From Mesorhizobium sp. WSM3862 (GTDB taxonomy: Bacteria; Pseudomonadota; Alphaproteobacteria; Rhizobiales; Rhizobiaceae), in contig NZ_NSGE01000011.1 of NCBI RefSeq assembly GCF_002294985.1, forward strand, positions 62,001 to 126,000: a stretch of DNA of 64,000 nt, in the 5' to 3' direction. Every line of letters begins with the position of its first letter. Position 1 is the first letter of the stretch. A program made the translations under genes and the position numbers. Positions 54,902 to 63,991 of the stretch are shown here, in pieces. The notes under the pieces are model-generated. The model worked only from the letters and a program-made list of their open reading frames with translations, was not told the DNA's origin and made no database searches.

Positions 54902-55819
54902 TCAGGCCGCGGCCGAGCCGGCCGCCTCCGCCTCATGCGAGCGGATGCCGATCATGTGGCAGACGGCGAAGACCAGATCGGCACGGTTCATCGTGTAGAA
55001 ATGGAAATCGCCGACGCCGCGCTCGACCAGATCATGGACCTGCTCTGCCGCGACCGCTGAGGCCACCAGTGCATGCGTTTGCGGATCGTTCTCCAGCCCT
55101 TCGAAGCGCTCGGCCAGCCAGGCCGGCACCAGCGCGCCGCAGCGGGAGGAAAAATTGGCGACCTGGGTGAAGTTGTGCACCGGCAGGATGCCCGGCACGA
55201 TCGGGATGTAGATGCCGGCGCGGCGCGCGCGCTCGACATAGCGCTCGTAGAGGTCGTTGTCGAAGAAGAACTGGGTGATCGCCCGCGTCGCGCCATTGTC
55301 GACCTTGCGCTTGAGCATGTCGATGTCGGTGGCGAAGTCCGGGCTTTCCGGATGCTTTTCCGGATAGGCCGAGACCGAGATGTCGAAATCGCCGACGCTC
55401 TTCAGCGCCCCGACCAGTTCGGCGCCGTTCGCATAACCATCGGGATGCGGACGATAGGCGGTCCCCACGCCTGCTGCCGGATCGCCGCGCAAGGCGACGA
55501 AACGGGTGACGCCAAAGTCGGCGAATTCCTGGATGACGGCGTCGACCTGATGCCGGGCCGTGTCGACGCAGGTCATATGCGCCGCCGGCGTCAGCGTCGT
55601 CTCGTTGAGAATGCGCTTCACGGTGCGCGCCGTGCGCTCTCGGGTCGAGCCGCCGGCACCGTAGGTCACCGAGACGAAGCGCGGCTTGAGCGGCTCGAGC
55701 CTTGTGACGGTGTCCCAGAGCCTTGCTTCCATCTCATCCGTTTTGGGCGGGAAGAACTCGAACGAAACCCGGACCTTGTCGCCAATATCGGGGCGGCGGG
55801 AAAAGCGGAACTGGTTCAT
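54902..55819 (-). CDS. metF: Methylenetetrahydrofolate reductase
   Basis: A 305-residue flavin-dependent reductase making 5-methyl-THF for methionine synthesis. The VSFEFFPPKTDEMEA N-terminus, VTYGAGGSTRERT, DILALRGDP-like RFVALRGDPAAG and TQFFFDNDLYERYV segments are standard. Its ATG overlaps the sahR stop (TGATG), so both are on one mRNA and translationally coupled, linking it to the SAM cycle. Confidence 0.95.
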   Translation of the reverse strand: MNQFRFSRRPDIGDKVRVSFEFFPPKTDEMEARLWDTVTRLEPLKPRFVSVTYGAGGSTRERTARTVKRILNETTLTPAAHMTCVDTARHQVDAVIQEFADFGVTRFVALRGDPAAGVGTAYRPHPDGYANGAELVGALKSVGDFDISVSAYPEKHPESPDFATDIDMLKRKVDNGATRAITQFFFDNDLYERYVERARRAGIYIPIVPGILPVHNFTQVANFSSRCGALVPAWLAERFEGLENDPQTHALVASAVAAEQVHDLVERGVGDFHFYTMNRADLVFAVCHMIGIRSHEAEAAGSAAA

Positions 55820-56826
55820 CAGGCTGTTTCCCTTGCTGGAAGTGTGTCGTTGGACGGATCGGCGATCAGCAGGCGGCGATCGCGACCCAACCAGAGCTTG
55901 ACGGTGAGTCTCGCCTCGGCCTGGCCGCGCGGCTCGAACTCCTGGCTCTCTTCGAGGTCAAGTCCTGCCTCCTCGAACCAGTCGGCGATCTGCCGGTCGG
56001 AAAAGCCGAGCCGCATATGCGCGTGCTGGTCGCGCAGGAACTCCAGATTGTGAGGCGCGAAATCGACGATCACCAGCCTGCCGGACGGACGCAACAGCCT
56101 CGCCGCCTCGCCGATGGCGCGGGCCGGATCGTCGAGATAGTGCAGAACCTGGTGGATGGTGACGAGATCGAAGGCGTTGCGCTCGACGGGCGGCGAAAAG
56201 ATGTCGCCCTGGCGCACCTGCGCATTGGCGACGCCGGCCTTGTCGAGATTGGCGCGCGCCACCGTCAGCATCTCGCGCGACATGTCGATGCCGACGCCGC
56301 GCCGGTAGAGCGGCGCGAAGATCTCCAGCAGCCTGCCCGTGCCGGTGCCGAGGTCGAGCATCGACTGGAACGGCCGTTTGCCGACAAGCTTGAGCAGTGC
56401 CGCTTCCACCGCGCGATCCGGCACATGCAGCGAGCGGATGCGATCCCAGCTGGCGGCGTTCTCCGAAAAATACTCCGCGGCCCGGTCCTGCCGCTTGCGC
56501 TTGACAGCGGCCAGCCGCTCCAGGTCGCGCACCACCTGCGGGTCGGCCTCGCGCACGCCAGAGACCAGCCGCTGAACGAAATCGCGCGAGCTGTCTGTGT
56601 CCGATAGCCTGAAAAAGGCCCAGGACCCTTCCTGGTAGCGGCCGATCAGCCCGGCATCGAGCAGCAGCTTCAGATGCCGTGAGACGCGCGGCTGCGACTG
56701 GCCAAGGATTTCGGTGAGGTCGGAGACCGTGAGATCGCCGCGCGACAGCAGCACCAGAATGCGCAGGCGGCTGGATTCGGCAGCCGCCTTCAATGTATCT
56801 ACCATCGTGTCGAGCGTGACATGCAT
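55819..56826 (-). CDS. sahR: ArsR-family regulator with methyltransferase-like sensor domain (SahR type)
   Basis: A 335-residue fusion of an N-terminal ArsR winged helix-turn-helix (about 1-95; recognition helix QSQPRVSRHLKLLLDAGLI) and a C-terminal class I methyltransferase fold (SAM loop MLDLGTGTGRLLEIF near residue 155). This architecture is that of SahR, a repressor that senses S-adenosylhomocysteine and controls SAM-cycle genes such as metF in Proteobacteria. It is coupled to metF and a near-palindrome overlaps its putative promoter, implying autoregulation. No metal-binding cysteine pair of arsenic sensors is present. Confidence 0.85.
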   Translation of the reverse strand: MHVTLDTMVDTLKAAAESSRLRILVLLSRGDLTVSDLTEILGQSQPRVSRHLKLLLDAGLIGRYQEGSWAFFRLSDTDSSRDFVQRLVSGVREADPQVVRDLERLAAVKRKRQDRAAEYFSENAASWDRIRSLHVPDRAVEAALLKLVGKRPFQSMLDLGTGTGRLLEIFAPLYRRGVGIDMSREMLTVARANLDKAGVANAQVRQGDIFSPPVERNAFDLVTIHQVLHYLDDPARAIGEAARLLRPSGRLVIVDFAPHNLEFLRDQHAHMRLGFSDRQIADWFEEAGLDLEESQEFEPRGQAEARLTVKLWLGRDRRLLIADPSNDTLPARETA

Positions 56827-56844
56827 GAAAGGTTCTCGCTGAAA

Positions 56845-56866
56845 GATATAAAGATATGTTTATGTC
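56845..56866 (-). promoter_or_regulatory. Putative SahR operator at the sahR promoter
   Basis: The 16-bp ATAAAGATATGTTTAT (56848-56863) is symmetric except for its central-flank G/G pair; two further outer pairs extend it to 22 bp. On the minus strand TTGCCA (56885-56880), a 17-nt spacer and TAAACA (56862-56857) form a candidate promoter, so the operator covers the -10. This is strong symmetry evidence; the identity as SahR site is inferred from position. Confidence 0.65.
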
Positions 56867-56967
56867 GAATTTGAAAGCCTGGCAAGCGCTATGTCGCTCC
56901 CTGACAAGAAAATGGCGCAGCCATGATCCGCGCATTGCAGGCCATGCGTCCGCGGATTGATTGAACG

Positions 56968-57474
56968 ATGTTCGAGAGACGCGAGGACGAGACGCTCTTG
57001 GAAAACGACCCGGCCGATCTGCCGCCGGACGGCCATGTCGTCTTCATCGGCCGGATCGCCTCGCCTTGGACGAGCCGCGAGGATTGTCCCAAGAACATGC
57101 GCGCCGCCCGCGAGACCGGCCGGACTGCGGCCATCCTGATCGACAAGCCCTACCGCCGGGGGCTGCAGAACCTCGATCGCGCCAGCCACATCGTCATCCT
57201 GTCCTGGCTCGATCATGCCCCACGGAATTTGATTGTGCAGAAACCGCGCCATGCGGCTGAACCGAAAGGCGTTTTCTCGCTGCGCTCCCCTGCCCGGCCG
57301 AACCCTGTCGGCCTGCACATCGCGAAGCTCGTCGCGCTCGATATCGAGGAAGGCCGGATCGAGATCGACGCCATCGACGTGCTCGACGGCACGCCGGTCG
57401 TCGACATCAAGCCCTACTATGCGTCGACCGATGCCTTCCCTGAGGCGGCCATTGCCGGACGCGAGGAGAAATGA
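56968..57474 (+). CDS. trmO: tRNA t6A37 methyltransferase TrmO
   Basis: A 168-residue TrmO (TsaA/UPF0066) family protein that N6-methylates t6A at position 37 of tRNA-Thr. Family signatures are VVFIGRIASPWTSREDCPKN, HIVILSWLDHAPR, FSLRSPARPNPVGLHIAKL and VLDGTPVVDIKPYYA. It is shorter than E. coli TrmO because it lacks the C-terminal extension. The stop overlaps the DUF2293 gene start (ATGA). Confidence 0.9.
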   Translation: MFERREDETLLENDPADLPPDGHVVFIGRIASPWTSREDCPKNMRAARETGRTAAILIDKPYRRGLQNLDRASHIVILSWLDHAPRNLIVQKPRHAAEPKGVFSLRSPARPNPVGLHIAKLVALDIEEGRIEIDAIDVLDGTPVVDIKPYYASTDAFPEAAIAGREEK

Positions 57475-57785
57475 GCGCGCCGACCGGCCGCCGCCGCGCG
57501 ATTGCCAAGGCGCTCACCGCGCTCTTGCCGCTCGCCCCCTATTCCGACATGGAAAAAATCCGCGCCGATGCCGGAGCCGTGCATATGAAGAGCTTGCCGC
57601 CGACGATCGCGGTGTGGCTGGCAACCATCGCGCATGTCCGCCACACCCATACCGACTATGACAAACTGCTGGCCGAAGGCTATGACCGCGACTCGGCACG
57701 CTTCTTTGTCATCGACGAGACCAATGAGGTGCTGACCCGCTGGCGCGCGACGCGGCTGCTGGAAGAGGATGACGAGGACGAGTAA
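57471..57785 (+). CDS. DUF2293 domain protein
   Basis: A 104-residue protein of the DUF2293 family, unknown function. It has the family segments YSDMEKIRADAGAVHMKSLPPTIAVWLAT and HTHTDYDKLLAEGYDRDSARFFV, a WR-rich turn and an acidic tail (EEDDEDE). It is translationally coupled to trmO, which hints at a role near tRNA or translation, an inference from position only. Confidence 0.82.
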   Translation: MSAPTGRRRAIAKALTALLPLAPYSDMEKIRADAGAVHMKSLPPTIAVWLATIAHVRHTHTDYDKLLAEGYDRDSARFFVIDETNEVLTRWRATRLLEEDDEDE

Positions 57786-57882
57786 AGCACAGGCTAGGCT
57801 AGACAGCGCCGTTGGCCTGGCTCTTACTTCATTCGAAGCGGGACGCTAGCCTGCCTTTCCACAACGACGAAGAAGGAGCGAA

Positions 57883-58842
57883 ATGAGCCAAGCCGCCCCC
57901 GCGCCTGCCGCGCCACTACCCGTTCTGTCAGAGCGTCATCTCGATCCGCATGCCTATCCCAACGGCGTCGCTTACCTCGATGGACAATATCTGCCGATGT
58001 CGCAGGCAAAGGTGTCGGTGCTGGACTGGGGCTTTCTGCATTCCGACGCCACTTACGACACGGTCCATGTCTGGGACGGCCGCTTTTTCCGTCTCGATCT
58101 GCATCTCGACCGTTTCTTCGGCGGGCTGGAAAAGCTTCGCATGACCATCTCGTTCGACCGCGACGGCGTTGCCGAAATCCTGCACAATTGCGTCGCGCTG
58201 TCCGGCCATCGCGCCGCCTATGTCGAGATGCTGTGCACGCGCGGTGCCTCGCCGACCTTCAGCCGCGATCCGCGTCAGGCGATCAACCGGTTCATGGCTT
58301 TCGCCGTCCCCTTCGGCTCGGTCGCCAATGCCGAACAGTTGCGAAGCGGCCTCCACGTCGCGATCAGCGACAAGGTCCGTATCCCACCTGCCTCGATCGA
58401 TCCCTCGATCAAGAACTACCATTGGCTGGACCTGGTGCGCGGGCTCTACGACGCTTATGACCGCGGCGCCGACACCGCGCTGGTCCTCGACTTCAACGGC
58501 AACCTCGCCGAAGGTCCAGGCTTCAACGTGTTCTGTGTCAGGGCAGGCAAATTGACCACGCCCGCCGTCGGCGTGCTGCCCGGCATAACGCGCCGCACCG
58601 TGTTTGACCTGTGCGCCGAGGCGCGACTGTCCGCGGTTGCCGCGGATGTCAGCGTGGCCGCGCTCAAGTCAGCCGACGAAGTCTTCATCACCTCGACGGC
58701 CGGCGGCATCATGCCCGTCACGATGATCGACGGTGCTCCGGTTGCCGATGGCAAGGTCGGGGCGATCACTGAGCGTCTGATGCGCCTCTACTGGCAAAAG
58801 CACGAGGATCCGGCTTGGTCGAGCGCGGTGCGCTACGGATGA
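57883..58842 (+). CDS. Class IV aminotransferase (D-amino acid / branched-chain type)
   Basis: A 319-residue fold-type IV PLP aminotransferase. GFLHSDATYDTVHVWDGRFFRLDLH is the family start (split motif), the PLP lysine is in SIKNYHWLDLVR near residue 175, and EVFITSTAGGIMPV near the C-terminus positions the cofactor phosphate. It could be a D-alanine, branched-chain or aminodeoxychorismate-lyase-type enzyme; I cannot decide. AAGGAG precedes the start well. Confidence 0.85.
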   Translation: MSQAAPAPAAPLPVLSERHLDPHAYPNGVAYLDGQYLPMSQAKVSVLDWGFLHSDATYDTVHVWDGRFFRLDLHLDRFFGGLEKLRMTISFDRDGVAEILHNCVALSGHRAAYVEMLCTRGASPTFSRDPRQAINRFMAFAVPFGSVANAEQLRSGLHVAISDKVRIPPASIDPSIKNYHWLDLVRGLYDAYDRGADTALVLDFNGNLAEGPGFNVFCVRAGKLTTPAVGVLPGITRRTVFDLCAEARLSAVAADVSVAALKSADEVFITSTAGGIMPVTMIDGAPVADGKVGAITERLMRLYWQKHEDPAWSSAVRYG

Positions 58843-58912
58843 CGACCAAAGCCACTCCAACAGTTCACTCAGAGCGAGACTTGAACCGGCGATATCCAAA
58901 GCCGAAGCCCGA

Positions 58913-59542
58913 TCACGCGCGATAGATCCACTGCTCCGGCACCCGCACCGAAATCTCTTCGCCTGTCCTGATGATGCCGGGTTTTTCGACCCAGGCGACC
59001 AGACCGCGCAGCCTCTTCGCCGTCTTCGGAAACAGAAAGGCCGTCGCGTCGCGATCCGCCGCGTTGACATGTTCGGCGATCGATTGCCCGGCGACCCGGC
59101 AGGGCTTGTTCTGGCCGTCGATCTTGATCGTCACGCCGCCCTTGAAGAACAACAGCGACCCCGCCGGCAGCATCGAAAGATGCGGCAGGCCTTCGATCAT
59201 CAGGTTGGCGCCGATCCATTCCGCCTTGATCTCCTCGAGGCCCATGCGGTGGGCGACGATGGCGAGCTCATTCGCGGCGACGAGCGACAATTGCCGCTCG
59301 TTGCGCATTTCGGTGCCGCGCGGGTACCAGGGCTCGCGCCCGCCGGAGCGCCGCGTCGCGCCGGCATGGAAGTCACCCTCGATCCCGTCGAAGCCAAGGC
59401 GCAATTCGTCCACGGGCCTTGTCTCGAAATGATCGGACGGCGCGGCATAGAGTGCCGCTGCCAATGCTGTCAGCTTGCGGCCGGCGACGATGTCGGCCGT
59501 CGGCTCCGCCGACGGAAAAAGCTCTAGGTTCGTTTCCTGCAT
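58913..59542 (-). CDS. MOSC domain protein
   Basis: A 209-residue protein with a MOSC (molybdenum cofactor sulfurase C-terminal) domain. The core is GIEGDFHAGATRRSGGREPW, LVAANELAIVAHRMG and the conserved Cys in NKPCRVAG near residue 145. MOSC proteins handle sulfur on molybdenum-cofactor chemistry or related reductions. It is a single gene, convergent with the aminotransferase gene. Confidence 0.85.
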   Translation of the reverse strand: MQETNLELFPSAEPTADIVAGRKLTALAAALYAAPSDHFETRPVDELRLGFDGIEGDFHAGATRRSGGREPWYPRGTEMRNERQLSLVAANELAIVAHRMGLEEIKAEWIGANLMIEGLPHLSMLPAGSLLFFKGGVTIKIDGQNKPCRVAGQSIAEHVNAADRDATAFLFPKTAKRLRGLVAWVEKPGIIRTGEEISVRVPEQWIYRA

Positions 59543-59721
59543 AGCGTTGGTCTAGAGACGCTCGGCTACTCGGTCCAGTCGAAAGCGCTGATGATCCGAT
59601 CACAGCGCTTGATGGCGATCACGACTTTCTTACCTGAAGACGCCGCACGCTTTCACGTTCCGCCGCATTGCCGCCGCGCCGGCGGCGTAAATGGCGGCGC
59701 GAACTTGGGAGGGTTCAGATC

Positions 59722-60288
59722 ATGCAGGTTCAACATGCGATCGCCGCGCTCTGGCTGGCCTGGGTGGTGTCTTGGGTGCTGGCCGCCGCGTGGGCCGATC
59801 CAGCGCAAAAGCGCGCGGACTTCAAGGCTGAGGCCCGTTACCGGGTTCTCTGGCTGGCCGGCACCTTTCTGCTGTTCGCGCCGGCGCACGGCTATGTCGG
59901 CCGATTGCGGCTGTGGACGCCGACGCTTGCCGAGGGCTGGATCTGCGTCGCCCTGATCGCGATCGGCATCGCTTTCGCCTGGTGGGCGCGCTTGCATCTC
60001 GGTCGGCTGTGGTCGGGCACCGTCACCGCCAAAGCCGATCACCGCGTGGTCGGCACCGGTCCCTATCGGCTGGTCCGCCACCCGATCTACACCGGCCTGC
60101 TGGTGTCGATCCTCGCTACCATGGCAGCCAAGGGCACTGTCTGGGGTGTTGCCGGCACTGCCCTGCTGCTCGTCGGCATCGTCGTCAAGGCCAGGCTGGA
60201 AGAGAGCTTCCTGCGCGGCGAGCTCGGCCCCGCCTATGACGACTATGCCAGACGCGTGCCGATGCTGGTGCCGTTCGTCCCCGCCTGA
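59722..60288 (+). CDS. Isoprenylcysteine carboxyl methyltransferase-like membrane protein
   Basis: A 188-residue ICMT/PEMT-like integral membrane methyltransferase. The start at 59722 (MQVQHAI) follows GGGAGGG. About five helices are present; the SAM-binding C-terminal signature GPYRLVRHPIYTGLL near residue 118 is diagnostic, with a final EESFLRGELGPAYDDYARRVP. Bacterial members' substrates are largely unknown. It is convergent with the FabH-like gene. Confidence 0.88.
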   Translation: MQVQHAIAALWLAWVVSWVLAAAWADPAQKRADFKAEARYRVLWLAGTFLLFAPAHGYVGRLRLWTPTLAEGWICVALIAIGIAFAWWARLHLGRLWSGTVTAKADHRVVGTGPYRLVRHPIYTGLLVSILATMAAKGTVWGVAGTALLLVGIVVKARLEESFLRGELGPAYDDYARRVPMLVPFVPA

Positions 60289-60294
60289 GCCGGT

Positions 60295-61416
60295 TTACAA
60301 CATCCTCAGCAGCGCGCCGCCGATCGAATAGCCGGCGCCGAAGGCGCAGAGCAGGCCGAAATCGCCGGCCTTCATGTCCGCATGATTTTCGGCCAGTGCC
60401 ACGATGGCGCCGGCGCCCGCCGTGTTGCCGAGGCGTTCCAGCACCATCGGCGCGCGGTCGTGGTCGACATCGTGGCCGAAGGCGAGTTTCAGGATCATCG
60501 CATTCATGCGCGCATTGGCCTGATGCAGCCAGAAGCGGCGGATGCCTTGCGGCGTCAGACCATGCTCGGCCAGGAACTCGACGATGAATTTGTGGCCCGC
60601 GACCGTGACTTCCTTGAACACCTTGTTGCCGACCTGCTTGATCAGATTGCCCTCGAGTTTGATCTGGTAGGGATCGTCCTGGGCAGTGCGGGTGTGGTAG
60701 CCGAGATTGGTGCGGATGTTGTTCGACATTTGCGTCCAAGTGCGCGTGTCGAGCACCTCGAAGCGTCCCGGCCGCTTCTCGCCCTGGTCGAGCCCTTCGA
60801 TGACCATCGCGACTGACGCGTCGCCGAAGATGAAATGCGTCTGCCGGTCGCGGAAGTTCAGATGGCCGGTGATGATTTCGGGCGTCGACACCAGGATGCG
60901 CTTGTGCGCCCCTGCCCTGACAAGGTTGACCGCGATGTGCAGCGCCGCCGCGGCGGAAGAGCAGCCGAGCCCCATGTCGAAGCCGGCGCCCTTGCTGCCC
61001 AGCGCTTGCTGCATCTCGATGGCGATCGCCGGATAAGGCCGCTGATGATGCGAGGCCGAGCAGATCACCAGATCGATATCCGAGCCTTCCACGCCGGCAT
61101 GGGCGATGGCCTTTTTGGCCGAAGCGATGCCGAACTCCGCCTGCAGCGACAGCGCGTCGTCCGGCCGGGCCGGAATGCGCGGCGCCATGCGGGTCGGATC
61201 GAGGATGCCTTCGCGTTCGATCACATGGCGGGTCTGCACGCCCGACGCATGGACGATGAAGTCGCTGTCCGACTTCTGCAGCAGCGTCTCGCCCGCGACG
61301 GCGCGGCGCGCATTCTCGGTGTCGACCCAGCTGTTGAAGCTTTCGACCAGCTCTTCATTGGTGATGACAGGCTCGGGGATTTCGGCGCCGATGCCGCTGA
61401 TGATGACGCGATGCAT
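60295..61416 (-). CDS. Beta-ketoacyl-ACP synthase III (FabH-like)
   Basis: A 373-residue thiolase-fold condensing enzyme. The ATG at 61416 (MHRVIISGIG) is chosen over an in-frame TTG two codons upstream. The Cys of GLGCSSAAAALH (near residue 142), His of FWLHQANARMN and Asn of ERLGNTAGAG form the KASIII triad. It is longer than standard FabH (about 320) and resembles the Pseudomonas PA3286-type branch that primes fatty acid synthesis with medium-chain acyl-CoA. Role here is inferred from that likeness. Confidence 0.85.
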   Translation of the reverse strand: MHRVIISGIGAEIPEPVITNEELVESFNSWVDTENARRAVAGETLLQKSDSDFIVHASGVQTRHVIEREGILDPTRMAPRIPARPDDALSLQAEFGIASAKKAIAHAGVEGSDIDLVICSASHHQRPYPAIAIEMQQALGSKGAGFDMGLGCSSAAAALHIAVNLVRAGAHKRILVSTPEIITGHLNFRDRQTHFIFGDASVAMVIEGLDQGEKRPGRFEVLDTRTWTQMSNNIRTNLGYHTRTAQDDPYQIKLEGNLIKQVGNKVFKEVTVAGHKFIVEFLAEHGLTPQGIRRFWLHQANARMNAMILKLAFGHDVDHDRAPMVLERLGNTAGAGAIVALAENHADMKAGDFGLLCAFGAGYSIGGALLRML

Positions 61417-61535
61417 GTCCAATCCGTCCGAGGCACGGCCCTTTGTGCCGGAGCGCGCTACCCTTGTCGCATTTGGCCGGTTTATGCCAGCCTAAATCGC
61501 AGTTCCGGCTATCGCGATGAGTTGACCGGAAACGG

Positions 61536-62303
61536 TCAGGCCCGCTTGGCAATGATGAAGATGCGCGGGAAGCGCAGCAGCACCTTGCCGGTCGCCGTCT
61601 TCGGATAGGCCTTTGCGATCTTTGCGGTGTAGCTTTCGAGGAATGTCTTTCTCTCGTCCGCGTCGAGCGGATCGAGGAACGGCTTCAGCCCCGTCGCCTT
61701 AACCCATTCGACGATCGCTTCGGCATCGGCCAACGGATGATGGTAGATCGTGTGCCAGATATCCACGCGATCGGCGAGCGGCGACAGAAGATCGTAGTAG
61801 AAGGAAACCGGGGGCAGCGGCGCGCGGGCGGCACTCCTGAGCTTGGCCGAGAACGGCATCTCGGCCGCGGTGTCGCGCATCAACCGATGCGAGGGTTCGC
61901 CAAGATTATCAGGCATCTGGATGGCCAAGGCGCCGCCCGGCGCGAGCAGCCCGATCAGCCGCTGGAACACCGCCGGATGCTCCGGCAGCCATTGAAAGAC
62001 CGCGTTTGCGAAGATCACGTCGACGGGCTGTGCCGGCTGCCATGCGGAAGCATCGGCTAGCTCGAAATTGACGTTGGGCAGCCGCGCCTTCGCCTTCTCG
62101 ATCATGTCGGGTGAGGTGTCGAAGCCGCTGACCTCCGCATCCGGCCAGCGCTCGACCAGCAGCTCCGTCGAGTTGCCCGGACCGCAGCCAATATCGACGA
62201 CGCGGCGCGGGAAGTCGACCGGGACTTGTGCTGCCAGGTCCCGCGCGGGCCGCGTGCGCTCGTCCTCGAACTTCAGATATTGGGCGGCGGACCAGTCAGC
62301 CAT
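61536..62303 (-). CDS. tam: Trans-aconitate 2-methyltransferase
   Basis: A 255-residue SAM-dependent methyltransferase of the Tam family, esterifying trans-aconitate, a by-product that inhibits aconitase. It begins ADWSAAQYLKFEDERTRPARDL as in E. coli Tam (here noted as start plus core), SAM motif I is VVDIGCGPGNSTELL near residue 36, and FANAVFQWLPEH and GALAIQMPDN follow. It is 38 nt downstream of ettA in the same direction. Confidence 0.9.
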   Translation of the reverse strand: MADWSAAQYLKFEDERTRPARDLAAQVPVDFPRRVVDIGCGPGNSTELLVERWPDAEVSGFDTSPDMIEKAKARLPNVNFELADASAWQPAQPVDVIFANAVFQWLPEHPAVFQRLIGLLAPGGALAIQMPDNLGEPSHRLMRDTAAEMPFSAKLRSAARAPLPPVSFYYDLLSPLADRVDIWHTIYHHPLADAEAIVEWVKATGLKPFLDPLDADERKTFLESYTAKIAKAYPKTATGKVLLRFPRIFIIAKRA

Positions 62304-62341
62304 TTCAGAACCTCATATTTGTTCGCCGCCCATGGACTTTG

Positions 62342-63991
62342 CTACCGCGTCAGCCGCTTGTGCGTCATGCGGTGCGGGGTTGCCGCTTCCGCGCCCAGGC
62401 GGCGCAGCTTGTCCTTCTCATATTCCTCGAAGTTGCCTTCGAACCATTCGACATGCGCGTCGCCCTCGAAGGCGAGCATGTGGGTCGCCATGCGGTCGAG
62501 GAACATGCGGTCGTGGCTGATGATCACCGCGCAACCGGCATAGGCTTCGAGCGCATCTTCCAGCGCGCCCAGCGTTTCGGTGTCGAGATCGTTGGTCGGT
62601 TCGTCGAGCAGCAGCACATTGCCGCCGCCCTTCAGCATCTTGGCCAGATGCACGCGGTTGCGCTGGCCGCCGGAAAGATTGCCGACCTTCTGCTGCTGGT
62701 CGCCGCCGCGGAAGTTGAAGGACGAGCAGTAAGCGCGGCTGTTGACCTCGTGCTTGCCGAGCTTGATGACCTCGGCGCCGCCCGAGATCTCTTCCCAAAC
62801 CGTCTTGTTCGGGTCGAGCGCGTCGCGGCTCTGGTCGACATAGCCGAGCTTCACAGTCTCGCCCTTGCGGATCGAGCCGGCATCCGGTGTTTCCTGACCG
62901 GTGATCATCTTGAACAGGGTCGTCTTGCCGGCGCCGTTCGGGCCGATGACGCCGACGATGCCACCCGGCGGCAGTTTGAACGACAAATCCTCGATCAAAA
63001 GCTCGTCGGCAAAGCCCTTGTTGAGGCCCTCGACCTCGATGACGACATTGCCGAGGCGCTCGCTCGACGGGATGACGATCTGCGTGTCGGTCGGCTTGCG
63101 GTTCTGCGACTGCTCGACCAATTCCTCATAGGCCTTGATGCGCGCCTTGGACTTGGTCTGGCGCGCCTTCGGCGAGGATTGGATCCATTCGCGCTCGCGC
63201 CAGATCGCCTTCTGGCGGGCGTCGTCCTCGCGCCCTTCCTGGATCAGGCGCTTGGCCTTGGCGTCGAGATATCTGGTGTAGTTGCCCTCGTAGGGAATGC
63301 CGCGGCCGCGGTCGAGCTCGAGAATCCAGCCGGTGACGTTGTCGAGGAAGTAGCGGTCGTGGGTGATGATCAGCACCGAGCCCGGATAGTCGCGCAGGTG
63401 CTTTTCCAGCCACTGCGTGGTCTCGGCGTCGAGATGGTTGGTCGGCTCGTCGAGCAGCAACAGGTCGGGCTGCTCGAGCAGCAGCCGGCAGAGCGCCACG
63501 CGGCGCCGCTCGCCGCCCGACAGGTTGGTCACTTCTGAATCGGCCGGCGGGCACTGCAGGGCGTCCATCGCCATCTCGACCTGCTGCTCGAGATCCCACA
63601 GGTTCAGCCGGTCCATCTCGTCCTGCAGCTTGGCCGACTCGTCCGCCGTCTCGTCGGAATAGTTCATCATCAGCTCGTTATAGCGCTCGATGATGGCGGT
63701 CTTCCTGGCGACGCCGTCCATGACGTTTTCACGCACGGTCTTGCTGTTGTCGAGCTGCGGCTCCTGAGCGAGATAGCCCACGGTCGCGCCTTCGGCCAGC
63801 CACGCCTCGCCCTGAAACTCCTTGTCGAGCCCGGCCATGATGCGCAGGATGGTCGACTTGCCCGAACCGTTGGGGCCGAGGATGCCGATCTTGGCGTCCG
63901 GATAGAAGGACAGGTGGATGTTATCGAGCACCTTCTTGGTGCCGTAGGCCTTCGAGAGGCCTGACATGTGATAGATGAACTGGCGAGCCAC
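62342..63991 (-). CDS. ettA: Energy-dependent translational throttle protein EttA
   Basis: A 549-residue ABC-F ATPase that binds the ribosomal E site and gates early elongation according to ATP/ADP. GTG is the start (MARQFIYHMSG). Two ABC cassettes: Walker A ILGPNGSGKSTILRI near residue 38 with LSGGERRRVAL, and VIGPNGAGKTTLFKM near residue 355 with LSGGQRNRVHLAK. The two-helix interdomain linker (AKRLIQEGREDDARQKAIWRE) lies between. The gene is complete at the window's right edge and is followed by tam. Confidence 0.95.
   Translation of the reverse strand: MARQFIYHMSGLSKAYGTKKVLDNIHLSFYPDAKIGILGPNGSGKSTILRIMAGLDKEFQGEAWLAEGATVGYLAQEPQLDNSKTVRENVMDGVARKTAIIERYNELMMNYSDETADESAKLQDEMDRLNLWDLEQQVEMAMDALQCPPADSEVTNLSGGERRRVALCRLLLEQPDLLLLDEPTNHLDAETTQWLEKHLRDYPGSVLIITHDRYFLDNVTGWILELDRGRGIPYEGNYTRYLDAKAKRLIQEGREDDARQKAIWREREWIQSSPKARQTKSKARIKAYEELVEQSQNRKPTDTQIVIPSSERLGNVVIEVEGLNKGFADELLIEDLSFKLPPGGIVGVIGPNGAGKTTLFKMITGQETPDAGSIRKGETVKLGYVDQSRDALDPNKTVWEEISGGAEVIKLGKHEVNSRAYCSSFNFRGGDQQQKVGNLSGGQRNRVHLAKMLKGGGNVLLLDEPTNDLDTETLGALEDALEAYAGCAVIISHDRMFLDRMATHMLAFEGDAHVEWFEGNFEEYEKDKLRRLGAEAATPHRMTHKRLTR

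Noticed and set aside
55800..55870. SAM-type riboswitch before metF
   Set aside because: metF directly overlaps sahR, leaving no leader; control appears to be by protein at the sahR promoter.
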